A stretch of DNA of 53,441 nt from Chlamydiia bacterium (GTDB lineage: Bacteria > Chlamydiota > Chlamydiia > Chlamydiales > Simkaniaceae), in the NCBI GenBank assembly GCA_030430655.1, contig JAUIKQ010000002.1:1-53441 (forward strand), read 5' to 3'. Below, piece after piece: positions 18,976 through 27,935 of the stretch (positions are counted from its first letter, which is position 1; the number at the start of each line of letters is the position of its first letter). A program made the position numbers and the translations under genes. Below the pieces are notes generated by a model. That model was not told the origin of the DNA. It made no database searches and saw nothing but the letters and a program-made list of their open reading frames with translations.

Positions 18976-19722
18976 ATGGGAGTATGTACTCAAAAGTGGC
19001 TCTGCAGGTTTGTTACAGCGCTTTTTTTATTGTCGCCTTGCATGAAAAACGCGCTTTACTCAGATGTTTACAATAGCGAGTCGCATAGGAAAGTCTTGGA
19101 GGAATTGGACCCTGAAGCTGTTTCGCAAAAAACTGTAGAGGGGTACACCCTGGCGCTGGCTAGTTATTTGACAGCGCTAGAGCATAGTGACTTTGAAGAG
19201 CGCTTTTTTATCAACGCCAAGCAGGCGCGCGATTTTCAGCAATTTTTAGATTCACAGTCTGAAGTTCATACAATTGCTGAAGTGGGATCGAATGCAGGCC
19301 ATTCTAGCCTGGTTTTTTTAGTATCAAAGCCAGAAGTGATGGTTTATTCCTTTGATACAGCAACGCATGCCTATACAAGGGACTGTCAGGCATTTCTGGA
19401 CCGCATGTTTCCTGGGCGGCACCGTTTCATTGAAAGCGATTCTTTGCTATCTATTCAGCAATTTGCTCAGGACAGTGCAGTGCGGTTTGATTTTATTTTC
19501 ATTGATGGAAGGCAGAACGTTGAAGAAGTGTACGACGCTACTTTGGCTATGAGAGATTTGGCTCGGGAAGGGAGTTTTGTCCTCATCGATGGTTTAGCTG
19601 CCGATTCTGTGCGATTAGCATTTGATCGATGTGTAAGAGAGGGTTTGCTGATACCAACACACCGTTTTAAGGATCCCAATTGTGAGTGGGCTCTTTGTCG
19701 CTATAATATCGAAGCTTTGTAA
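18976..19722 (+). CDS. Class I SAM-dependent methyltransferase-like protein with N-terminal signal peptide
   Basis: IAEVGSNAGHSSLVFL motif I-like, FDFIFIDGRQNVEEVYDATLAM; hydrophobic N-terminus CRFVTALFLLSPCMKNALYS. Confidence 0.7.
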   Translation: MGVCTQKWLCRFVTALFLLSPCMKNALYSDVYNSESHRKVLEELDPEAVSQKTVEGYTLALASYLTALEHSDFEERFFINAKQARDFQQFLDSQSEVHTIAEVGSNAGHSSLVFLVSKPEVMVYSFDTATHAYTRDCQAFLDRMFPGRHRFIESDSLLSIQQFAQDSAVRFDFIFIDGRQNVEEVYDATLAMRDLAREGSFVLIDGLAADSVRLAFDRCVREGLLIPTHRFKDPNCEWALCRYNIEAL

Positions 19723-19767
19723 GGGCCCATTTTATCTCTCACGAGCGTGTTTTAAGCTTGTTTTCTT

Positions 19768-20970
19768 TTATCCAAAAGAGGTGCCAAGGGCCTGCCCTTG
19801 TACTTCTTTGTCTATGCAGGCGGTAACTGCGCTATCAGACCATACGTTTAGCGCGGTTTCTACCATGTCAAATAGAGAATAGAGAGGAAGTATAAGCCCC
19901 ATGAGGGCGAGCGGTACTTTCATTCCAATGAGTAGGACAGTCGTTAAAAAATAACATCCCATTGGCACACCGGCGTTGCCAACAGCCGCTAAGGTAGCGA
20001 TGAACACCCAGGGTACCATCTGCATAAAGGAAAAAGAGAGCCCGCTTGATGTGGCGACAAAGAGGGTTGTGATCAAAATAAATGCTGCACACCCATTCAT
20101 GTTGATGACAGAACATAAGGGAAGGGTAAAATTAGAGGTCTCTTCATTGATGCCAGCGCGCCGTTTTGCACAATCCAAGGCAACAGGCAAGGTAGCTCCA
20201 GAAGATTTAGAGAAAAAAGCAGTGGTAAGAGCTGGGAGCATCGCTCTTGCCAGCCTTAGCGGTCCTATCCCTTTTCTTTTGAGCAGGAGCGGTAAGACGA
20301 TAATGCCTTGTAGGATATTTGCGGATAATATGCAAATACCGTAAATCAATAAGGCATTAGAGCCACTAGCAGAAGATTTGCAGGACACAATAAACTGCAG
20401 AGTAAATGCAAAAACACCTATGGGTAGTAGCTTGATGATGAAAGATGTAATTTTCAGCAGGGCTGTGAATAGTCCTTGAAAGAAAGATTGGAGGGTTTCT
20501 CTTTGTTTGCTTGGGACATGGCTGATTGCCAAGCTTAAAACAACGGCCATCACTGCTACTCCAAGCACGTTGTTTTCTAAAAAAGGTTTTATTGGGTTGT
20601 CTGGAATCGTAGAAAGCAAGTAAGACCAGAAATGAAGAGGCTCTCCTTCAATAGGAGGTATTGGGCCTGGCTTTTGGTAAACGGGGTGGAAAAGGTAAAA
20701 GAGTATGAGCCCGATAAAAGCGGCAATCAAAGTAGTAGTAAGGGTGTACTTGAGTGTCTTGTAGAGCAGGACCTTTGCTTTTCCTAAATGGTTCATCGAA
20801 GTCAAGGTGGCAAGCAATGAAAAAAAGATGATGGGCATGCTGATGAGACGCAGTATCTTAAGGAAAATATTTGCTATTACGTCAGCTGTTTGTGTCACAG
20901 AGGTGACTTCAAACAGACCAAAGACAAACGCAAGTCCTACAGCAAACAGGGTAGCAAGGTGTGTCATCAA
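19768..20970 (-). CDS. Dicarboxylate/amino acid:cation symporter (DAACS, GltP/GltT-like)
   Basis: 400 aa membrane protein; FFSKSSGATLPVALDCAKRRAGINEETSNFTLPLCSVINMNGCA. Confidence 0.93.
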   Translation of the reverse strand: MMTHLATLFAVGLAFVFGLFEVTSVTQTADVIANIFLKILRLISMPIIFFSLLATLTSMNHLGKAKVLLYKTLKYTLTTTLIAAFIGLILFYLFHPVYQKPGPIPPIEGEPLHFWSYLLSTIPDNPIKPFLENNVLGVAVMAVVLSLAISHVPSKQRETLQSFFQGLFTALLKITSFIIKLLPIGVFAFTLQFIVSCKSSASGSNALLIYGICILSANILQGIIVLPLLLKRKGIGPLRLARAMLPALTTAFFSKSSGATLPVALDCAKRRAGINEETSNFTLPLCSVINMNGCAAFILITTLFVATSSGLSFSFMQMVPWVFIATLAAVGNAGVPMGCYFLTTVLLIGMKVPLALMGLILPLYSLFDMVETALNVWSDSAVTACIDKEVQGQALGTSFG

Positions 20971-21023
20971 ACAATAGATCCGATTGGTTTTGGCAATATT
21001 ATAGTAAGGTCAAATTAAAATAG

Positions 21024-21533
21024 CTAGGAAGATTTCGCTTTATTAAAAGTGAGACGAAAAAGTTCTATTAATACACAAAAGGCAAAGAGAGGGAAAATAT
21101 AGTAGTATAAATGAGGGATTTTAATTTGTAGTGATAGAGCAATAAGTGTAGCAAACTGGGCAGCTGTAGAGATTTTTCCAGACAAAATAGAACGGATTTG
21201 GAACTGCGCCCATATTTTTGCAGCGAGCAGATAGATAGCAAAGAAGAACAGGGCAAAGTCGCGCGCGACTATCATGCAAAGCTGCGCTGGTGTGATCGTC
21301 TTTTCAAAAAGGAGAATCCCTAAGACAAAGTAAACAAAAAATTTATCCATAATGGGATCTAGCACGGCACCAAACTGGGAGGAATACTGAAATCGACGGG
21401 CAAGGTACCCGTCTAGGCAGTCTGTGATGATAGCCAAGAGTATCACAACTACACGAAGCAGGCCATTGTCGATAGTAAAGAGCAGGGCAAGCGGCGCCCT
21501 TAAGAAGGAGATGCCGTTAGATGGGTTTAGCAT
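21024..21533 (-). CDS. pgsA: CDP-alcohol phosphatidyltransferase (PgsA-like)
   Basis: DCLDGYLARRFQYSSQFGAVLDPIMDKFF signature. Confidence 0.93.
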   Translation of the reverse strand: MLNPSNGISFLRAPLALLFTIDNGLLRVVVILLAIITDCLDGYLARRFQYSSQFGAVLDPIMDKFFVYFVLGILLFEKTITPAQLCMIVARDFALFFFAIYLLAAKIWAQFQIRSILSGKISTAAQFATLIALSLQIKIPHLYYYIFPLFAFCVLIELFRLTFNKAKSS

Positions 21534-22153
21534 ACGGGCGTGTTACGGTGTTTCTCTTTTTGTTTTCTTTTATACCAAAAAATCGCAATTCCCGTCACAT
21601 TTAAAGCAATAAATAGGTAGAGATGAAAGTTTTTAAGGTGGGCGGTTAAAGCTTCGTAGCTCGTACTGAGTAAATAGAAAAGAAAAAAAGAGGAGGGGAC
21701 CCAAAGAAGGCAAGAGAGGCAGTCTCTCCACATAAAAGCAGTAAACGAAGAACGGCTAAGGCCCGTAGAGAGGAAAATGCAGTTGCGAACGCCAAAGGGG
21801 ATAAACCGTCCAATGATAAGCGTAAGAAGGCCATGCTTTTGATAAAACTGTCGTATTTTCTCAACGCGAGAAAGGGGAAACAGTTTGGAGAACCATCGCG
21901 TTTTTAGCAACCGGTTGCCCCCAATACGCCCCATCCAATAGGCCAGCCAGGCAGAGCAGCAGCAACCGACGAACAGGGTACAGAGTAGGGGAATTGTATA
22001 CTCAGGGATTACAGTGGCTGTGAGAAAAGCGCATGAAAGGACAACAAGATCTATGCTTATGGGAACGCTGAGGCCTGCCAAAAGGAGTAAAGCAAAGGCA
22101 ATAAGGGGGGCGCTTGCTTGGTGCTTTAAGATGAACTGGGTAAGTGACTCCAT
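21527..22153 (-). CDS. DedA/VTT-domain family membrane protein
   Basis: YWMGRIGGNRLL...FYQKHGLLTLIIGRFIPFGVRNCIFLSTGLSR. Confidence 0.88.
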   Translation of the reverse strand: MESLTQFILKHQASAPLIAFALLLLAGLSVPISIDLVVLSCAFLTATVIPEYTIPLLCTLFVGCCCSAWLAYWMGRIGGNRLLKTRWFSKLFPLSRVEKIRQFYQKHGLLTLIIGRFIPFGVRNCIFLSTGLSRSSFTAFMWRDCLSCLLWVPSSFFLFYLLSTSYEALTAHLKNFHLYLFIALNVTGIAIFWYKRKQKEKHRNTPVC

Positions 22154-22167
22154 AGAGTGCTTCTCCT

Positions 22168-23763
22168 CTATACCAACGCTTCTTCTCGTTCGGACTCTAA
22201 AGGGAGAGGGTCTTTCTTTGGCAGATTTTCTGCAGGATAGGCGAGTTTATTGAACTTCTTACCAAGTGCGCGTATGGCAGTAAAGTACCCAAACAAAACG
22301 CCCATCAATACCATGGCAATATAGGGTACACTGAAGGCAATTGTTTTAAAGTAGATGAGCAAGGTCTGGTGGATGAAAGAGCCTCCGGATTTACCGAGGC
22401 GAGAGCCAACCCCATCAATGGCCGCTTTCCCCTTCACTTTTTCAAAGGAGCTGAGTGGGATAAACGCGAGCTCTTTCGTTGTATCAAATAATGTGTATTT
22501 ACAAGAACGTATGCAAGCGTTTTGGATTCCCCCGATTAAGACAGTAAGCGTCAAAGGTGTTGTATGCAGTAGCAAACTGACTTGGGCGGCGGCAGATTTA
22601 GGAAGAAAAAAGACCACGAAAAAGGCAATCGATGTGACGAAGATAATAAACGGTGTGATCATAGCGCTGCGCGTCCAACCATATTTTCGGATGGTGCCTC
22701 CACAGAAAAAGAGTCCAGTGAATGTAGAAAGTATCCCCGTCCATACGAGTGTTTTGGCCATATAGGCATTGTAGTCATTTGGGTTGGGACACAGTTGCTT
22801 TAATTGGTATTTCCAAACAATTTCTATCATATTAATAGAAATATTGTAGGCAATCACAATCAAAGCGACATGAAAAAGATATTTGGATTGGGAAATATGC
22901 TTTAAACTGCTTCGAAATCCAAACGATTTTTTCTTTGTTTTTTTATCCTGATGCGACTTGCGGATCTTCTCCGTGATATCCCCGTTACTCACAAGGCGCT
23001 TATTGTACCAACGGAAAATAATGATGGTGATCAATCCATTGATGAGGACAAGCCCGGTAATAAGGGATAATGACTGTCCCCATCGATCTTCTGGATAGAA
23101 AAAAGGGAAGAAAAGGTTATTGACGGAGAGGATTTCTGCTATTTTGCCCGCCCAAATGGTAGCTACATTGGCGCCCAGTCCCAAGATAGCGTAAAAGCGT
23201 TTGGCTTCTTTAATAGCAAATATTTCATTTGCAAAGCCCCAAAACAGCACCGTCATGATAGCCGTGCTCCAAAGCTCTGACATGACGTAGTAAAGGGTGT
23301 AGGACCAATTACGTATAAGGGCAACAAATCCAGCGCATCCTTCGGGGAGGATCGCCTGCAACCGGTCTGCGAATTTGTGAGGGTGGATCGTGTCTCTTAA
23401 CGGATACAAGACAGTAGTGAATACAAGGAAAAAAAGGAGAAAGCCCCCCAGCATAAAATAAAAGACCTGGTCGTGTCGAAATCGGCGCAGAAGGACGGTG
23501 AAGATAAAGGTGACCAAAATGGCCATCGGCAAAATGGCCCACAGCTTGATGAAAGGCAACGCCTCAGCACCAGAGCCGGGAGCTGTTATGATGAGCGAGT
23601 CTTTGGTAACGCGCAATATGTTGTAGTTAAAGCAGATAAGGGCATAAACAAACAAGAGTGGGATAAAACTTTTTAATTCATGCCGGCGAATTGGCCAGAA
23701 AAACCCGCGAAGCTTTCCAAATTCTCTTGTTGTTCCTTCCGATGTTACCGTGGCCATACCCAT
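22168..23763 (-). CDS. ATP/ADP (nucleotide) translocase, Npt/Tlc family
   Basis: 531 aa; FFWPIRRHELKSFIPLLFVYALICFNYNILRVTKDSLIITAPGSGAEALPFIKLW. Confidence 0.97.
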   Translation of the reverse strand: MGMATVTSEGTTREFGKLRGFFWPIRRHELKSFIPLLFVYALICFNYNILRVTKDSLIITAPGSGAEALPFIKLWAILPMAILVTFIFTVLLRRFRHDQVFYFMLGGFLLFFLVFTTVLYPLRDTIHPHKFADRLQAILPEGCAGFVALIRNWSYTLYYVMSELWSTAIMTVLFWGFANEIFAIKEAKRFYAILGLGANVATIWAGKIAEILSVNNLFFPFFYPEDRWGQSLSLITGLVLINGLITIIIFRWYNKRLVSNGDITEKIRKSHQDKKTKKKSFGFRSSLKHISQSKYLFHVALIVIAYNISINMIEIVWKYQLKQLCPNPNDYNAYMAKTLVWTGILSTFTGLFFCGGTIRKYGWTRSAMITPFIIFVTSIAFFVVFFLPKSAAAQVSLLLHTTPLTLTVLIGGIQNACIRSCKYTLFDTTKELAFIPLSSFEKVKGKAAIDGVGSRLGKSGGSFIHQTLLIYFKTIAFSVPYIAMVLMGVLFGYFTAIRALGKKFNKLAYPAENLPKKDPLPLESEREEALV

Positions 23764-23784
23764 CCAACCCGTTTGAGAGGTAGT

Positions 23785-23941
23785 AAACTCGCTCCCCTCT
23801 GCAGTAAGATCACATGGAACTTTTCAAAACCAAAAATTTGCTTCTTAACCAAGCAACCCATGAAAATGCTTCCCGTAGATTTGAAACCCAAAGCGTGGCC
23901 GAGCCCCGCTTAAACGGACTGGCACCACTGCAACCGAGTTT
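23785..23941 (-). ncRNA. Structured 5' leader or small RNA upstream of the nucleotide translocase
   Basis: Long-range closing helix AAACTCG/CGAGTTT (23935-23941 with 23785-23791) and TGCAGT/ACTGCA (23927-23932 with 23800-23805), internal hairpin AAGCG...CGCTT; preceded by a promoter. Confidence 0.6.
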
Positions 23942-23950
23942 TCACCAACC

Positions 23951-23978
23951 ATTATAGGCGGTTTTTAATATTGTACAA
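23951..23978 (-). promoter_or_regulatory. Sigma70-type promoter
   Basis: Minus-strand TTGTAC (23973-23978), 16-bp spacer, perfect TATAAT (23951-23956). Confidence 0.75.
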
Positions 23979-24002
23979 CCCTTAACCGCTTTGTAGACGA
24001 AA

Positions 24003-25202
24003 TTATCTATTAGATAGTGCGTCAATGCCTGGTAAATGGCCGTGTTCAATGAATTCTAAAGCAGCGCCTCCGCCAGTGGATGCATGAGTGAATTTTTTTG
24101 TTAGGTTTAAACGATTAACGGTAGCAAGAGAATCCCCTCCGCCAATAATTGTCATCGCGGGGACATCTGCAATTGTGTTCGCAAGCATTTCTGTTCCTTT
24201 GGCGAAAATAGGCAGTTCGCATACGCCAAGAGGGCCATTCCAAAAAATTGTTTTTGCATTACCAAGTGCGCTCTGCCACTCTTCCACTGTTTTGGGACCA
24301 ATGTCCATTCCTTGCCATCCGTCTTTGATGCCTTCTTTTGCTGTAGCGAGTTGCACTTCTGTTTGGTCAGTGAATGCTTGTGTAATATAAAAATCTTTTG
24401 GAAGCCAGAGCTTAATAGCTTTGTCGTTACATGCTTTGATCAACTGTTCTGCTTCTGACAAGAGTTTTTCATCAAAAATGGAATTGCCAATGGAAATGCT
24501 TTGTGCTTTTAGAAAATTAAAAGCCATTCCCCCACCAATAAATAACCCATCTATTTTGTCTAGAAGTGATTTTAAGACGTTGAGCTTAGTGCCAATTTTA
24601 GCCCCTCCTAAAACTACGTAAAAAGGACGCTTAGGATTTAAGAGGAGGGAGGAAAAAACCGAGGCTTCTTTTTCCAACAAAAACCCCGAGGCAGCAGCTT
24701 TATCGAATAGAGAAGGGACAACAGCGACGGATGTGTCTTTTCGATGAGAGGCCCCAAAAGCATCGTTAATATAGACGTCTCCTAGGCTAGCGAGCTTTTG
24801 TGCGAAGTCTGGCTGCATTGTGGGGTGCTGCTCGCCTAAGTGAAAGCGCAAATTTTCTAAAAAAAGCGCTTGCCCTTCTTGCAGCTGACTGACGGCGGTT
24901 TCAACTTCTTCCCCGATACAATCCGATACGAATTGCACTTGCTTATGTAACAAGGACGAAAGGTGCTTAGCGCAAGGGAGTAGAGAATATTTAGGGTCTT
25001 TTTTTCCGTTTGGCCGTCCCAGATGGCTCATGAGGATGAGTTTGCCGCCTTGCGATAAGGTGTACTCGATCGAGGGAAGGGTTTGCCTTATCCTGGCATC
25101 ATCAACAATAGTTCCGTTCGCTCTCATGGGAACGTTAAAATCAACGCGCATGAGTACGCGCTTTCCTTTTAAGTCCAAATCATGCAAAGAAAGTTTTTTC
25201 AT
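24003..25202 (-). CDS. pgk: Phosphoglycerate kinase
   Basis: RVLMRVDFNVPMRANGTIVDDARI, VLGGAKIGTKL, STGGGAALEFIEHGHLPGIDAL. Confidence 0.99.
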   Translation of the reverse strand: MKKLSLHDLDLKGKRVLMRVDFNVPMRANGTIVDDARIRQTLPSIEYTLSQGGKLILMSHLGRPNGKKDPKYSLLPCAKHLSSLLHKQVQFVSDCIGEEVETAVSQLQEGQALFLENLRFHLGEQHPTMQPDFAQKLASLGDVYINDAFGASHRKDTSVAVVPSLFDKAAASGFLLEKEASVFSSLLLNPKRPFYVVLGGAKIGTKLNVLKSLLDKIDGLFIGGGMAFNFLKAQSISIGNSIFDEKLLSEAEQLIKACNDKAIKLWLPKDFYITQAFTDQTEVQLATAKEGIKDGWQGMDIGPKTVEEWQSALGNAKTIFWNGPLGVCELPIFAKGTEMLANTIADVPAMTIIGGGDSLATVNRLNLTKKFTHASTGGGAALEFIEHGHLPGIDALSNR

Positions 25203-25210
25203 AGTTACCT

Positions 25211-25963
25211 TTATAAGTTTGCAAAAGGGCTACTTGCTTGCGTAAACTGTTTCCCAGTTTTGCGCCGTTTTAGTTCCTGTTTTATGGAAAATAGGAGATC
25301 CATATCAAAGTCTTGCCGTACCGCCCACTTCAAGTATTCTGTAGGTATATCTGCAAAAACGCGTCCTTTATGCTTCCCAAGTGGCATGCGGGCGAGCAAG
25401 ATGGGAGATTGTAACCTTTTGAGGATTTGTCTCAACGATTTAAACGTTGGGATGAGGTGTTTGAAAACCTCAATGTTCACTAAAACATCGCTCATAGCGC
25501 GATGGGCTCCTTCCTCTGGGATATTAAAGTGTTTACGCAAAGTTTCTAGGGAATTAGAAGGACTTTCTCCATAGAGCCTTGCTAAACGCAACGTATCTAT
25601 CTGAGTATTTTGTAAGAGCGTGCATGGAATGTTACATCTTTTCGCCTCGCTATCGAGAATAGCTAGATCAAATCCGATGCCATGTCCAACGACAGGGTGC
25701 TTGCCAACGATCTCTAAAAAGAGGGGGAGTTGAGACGCAATCGTTGGTTTGCCCTTGACCATCTCATCAGTAATATGGTGGATTTCTGTGGAGGTTTCTG
25801 GGATAGCAGTCAAAGGATTTATTAAGGTTTCTTTCATATAAAGTATTTTTTCCAGCGTGAACTTCGCGACAGCGACTTCGACGACGTTGTCAACCTGTGG
25901 ATCTAGGCCTGTAGTTTCGCAATCAAGGCAGACAAAGACTTCCTGTTGTAGTGGATAGTTCAT
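25211..25963 (-). CDS. dnaQ: DnaQ-like 3'-5' exonuclease (DNA polymerase III epsilon family)
   Basis: VCLDCETTGLDPQVDNVVEVAV, VVGHGIGFDLAIL, GAHRAMSDVLVN. Confidence 0.93.
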   Translation of the reverse strand: MNYPLQQEVFVCLDCETTGLDPQVDNVVEVAVAKFTLEKILYMKETLINPLTAIPETSTEIHHITDEMVKGKPTIASQLPLFLEIVGKHPVVGHGIGFDLAILDSEAKRCNIPCTLLQNTQIDTLRLARLYGESPSNSLETLRKHFNIPEEGAHRAMSDVLVNIEVFKHLIPTFKSLRQILKRLQSPILLARMPLGKHKGRVFADIPTEYLKWAVRQDFDMDLLFSIKQELKRRKTGKQFTQASSPFANL

Positions 25964-26574
25964 GGGCGTGTAAGGAGAGTATTGAGGGTGTTTATTAGTT
26001 GCTGGCGAGCGCGCAGGCTGTGGACGGTGTAGCGCAAGTGTGTTTTCGGCTGGATTTCGTATTGCTTAAAAGCGGCAAGATTTTTCTGTATCTGGGTGTT
26101 TTGCATATGCGAAGAGAGTTTATCAGTTTTGGTAAATATAATCAAAAAAGGGCGTTGAAAATGCTCTGCCCATTGCAGCATTTCTATGTCAAGCGTTGAT
26201 GGTGTGCGTCGAATATCAAGCAAGATAAGTAGGAGCGTAATTTGATTTCTTGAGGATAAATATTTTTGTATTAAAGGTCCCCAGTTTTTGCGCGTATGTC
26301 CAGGGGCAGCTGCATAACCGTAACCTGGCAAATCGACCAAGGAAAGACGGTCGTCGACAGAAAAAAAGTTGATACTTTGTGTCTTTCCGGGGCGAGAAGA
26401 GGTCTTAGCCAGTTTTTTCGTGCCAAGAAAATGGTTGAGTAGAGAGGACTTGCCGACATTTGAACGCCCTATCAAAACGATTTCAGGCCACATGGTACTT
26501 GGACATTTATCTACCGAAAAAACAGAGCGCTTAAATTGTGCGGATTTGAAAGGAAAGTTTGTCACTGACCACAC
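25960..26574 (-). CDS. engB: Ribosome biogenesis GTP-binding protein EngB/YsxC/YihA
   Basis: VLIGRSNVGKSSLLNHFLG, SRPGKTQSINFF, LVDLPGYGYA. Confidence 0.97.
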   Translation of the reverse strand: MWSVTNFPFKSAQFKRSVFSVDKCPSTMWPEIVLIGRSNVGKSSLLNHFLGTKKLAKTSSRPGKTQSINFFSVDDRLSLVDLPGYGYAAAPGHTRKNWGPLIQKYLSSRNQITLLLILLDIRRTPSTLDIEMLQWAEHFQRPFLIIFTKTDKLSSHMQNTQIQKNLAAFKQYEIQPKTHLRYTVHSLRARQQLINTLNTLLTRP

Positions 26575-27038
26575 CTAATAGTTCGGTTTGTCTCATTGTC
26601 TTTGCGTTGAGCGGTGCATTGGATGTCATGTTCCATGCGGACGTGAAGCGTGTTTTTAGGCAGCAAGGGCGCAATGATACAGGCCCACTCAATTAAGCAA
26701 ATCGTTTCGTTGTCATGCAAGTAGTCACCAAAACCTTTTTCTAAAAATGTCTCTTTGCTTTCTAAACGATAAAGGTCAAAATGACATATTTGCAGAGACA
26801 TTGCTTCATTTTCGTAAATATTGAGGTAGTTGAAGGTGGGACTTGTAATGCCTGTTTTGGGACGGCCTATCAAGTGGTGAACAATAGATTGAATAACAGT
26901 GGTCTTCCCCACTCCTATTTCGCCGTAGAATCCAACAACATCGCCGCGCTTGAGAGTCGCTGCAAACTGGCCTCCAAATTCTTGGGTTTCTCTTGCAGAT
27001 TGCGTATGTATGAGGCTACTCATCTCGACTTTCTTCAA
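26562..27038 (-). CDS. tsaE: tRNA t6A biosynthesis ATPase TsaE (YjeE)
   Basis: LKRGDVVGFYGEIGVGKTTVIQSI, GITSPTFNYLNIYE, HFDLYRLES. Confidence 0.96.
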   Translation of the reverse strand: MKKVEMSSLIHTQSARETQEFGGQFAATLKRGDVVGFYGEIGVGKTTVIQSIVHHLIGRPKTGITSPTFNYLNIYENEAMSLQICHFDLYRLESKETFLEKGFGDYLHDNETICLIEWACIIAPLLPKNTLHVRMEHDIQCTAQRKDNETNRTIRCGQ

Positions 27039-27810
27039 GCCACCGGTCTAAGCAAGGAGCAAATTCAGGGATGGCTTCCATTGCTTCCACAAAGCGAGCG
27101 ACTTTGGATTCATCGAGTTGGGTTTGAATGAGCTCCATGAGGGAATCTTCGATTTGAAAGCGGTTTTGTGTAGGCACTTCTGCAAGAGGAATTGGTTTGA
27201 GTTGGTGTTGTTTAAAGTCGTTAATTACAGATTCTTTTGTATTGAAAAGTTTTCCCGTAATAGCAGAAGAATAGACAGTCTTTGTGAGGTTCGTTTTTTT
27301 TGGTTTAATATAATTCTTTATTATTTCTGGATCTTCCGAGACGAAAAAACGCTTTATTTTGATCCCGTCTACCCTCTCTGTGTTTTCAGGGCACTTCGAA
27401 ACCCACTCATAGATAGCGTCTTGAGGGTTGGGATGCGTGTTGTCTCCAAACACTTTTCCCGTAAAAGGGCAGAGATAAATTTTCCTTGTTTGTTCATTGA
27501 CATTGGGAGGACCCACTTGAATTTTGATATGTGTTTCTCTCCAGAGCTTTCCTTCTGCTTCGACTTTTTCTATAGCGTCTTCTTTACTCTTGTATATCGT
27601 TTTATTTTTAGGAAAGAGCGCTGGTTTAATCTTGTGTTTTTTTTCTATATAGAAAAGGTAGGTGCTTACAAGATCCGCTGACTTGTGCTTTTGCAAAAAG
27701 CCATCTAAATCTTTCTTTATTTTTTCTGGTATGACAACCGCTGCCATTGGAGCCTCGCATCGACTTGGGAAGGCTTGAGGATAACGGATATAGGCAATAT
27801 TCTTCAACAC
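27016..27810 (-). CDS. DUF2709-like conserved chlamydial protein (CT538-like)
   Basis: 264 aa; position next to tsaE/dnaQ as in Chlamydia; KIYLCPFTGKVFGDNTHPNPQDAIYEWVSKCPEN. Start probably MAAVVIPEK (internal ATG). Confidence 0.75.
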   Translation of the reverse strand: MLKNIAYIRYPQAFPSRCEAPMAAVVIPEKIKKDLDGFLQKHKSADLVSTYLFYIEKKHKIKPALFPKNKTIYKSKEDAIEKVEAEGKLWRETHIKIQVGPPNVNEQTRKIYLCPFTGKVFGDNTHPNPQDAIYEWVSKCPENTERVDGIKIKRFFVSEDPEIIKNYIKPKKTNLTKTVYSSAITGKLFNTKESVINDFKQHQLKPIPLAEVPTQNRFQIEDSLMELIQTQLDESKVARFVEAMEAIPEFAPCLDRWLEESRDE

Positions 27811-27935
27811 ATTACAAATTTAAAATTAAATATTTTGCAGCAGATCTTCCATTTGCTTTGCACCACACTGATGTGTTATTCTCCTCTTTAGTAAACGGCG
27901 TAGTTATGCCAAAAGAGGCGTTTTGGAGGTAGGTA

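Noticed and set aside
23785-23941. Firm annotation as 6S RNA, tmRNA, RNase P RNA, SRP RNA or cobalamin riboswitch
   Set aside because: Diagnostic motifs of these families (e.g. SRP GGAAGCAGCC, RNase P GAGGAAAGUCC, B12 box) are absent or only loosely matched, so it is left as an unassigned structured RNA.
27118-27681. 187 aa plus-strand ORF
   Set aside because: Fully antisense to the DUF2709-like gene, whose product has chlamydial synteny support; composition (F/Y-rich) is typical of an antisense artefact.
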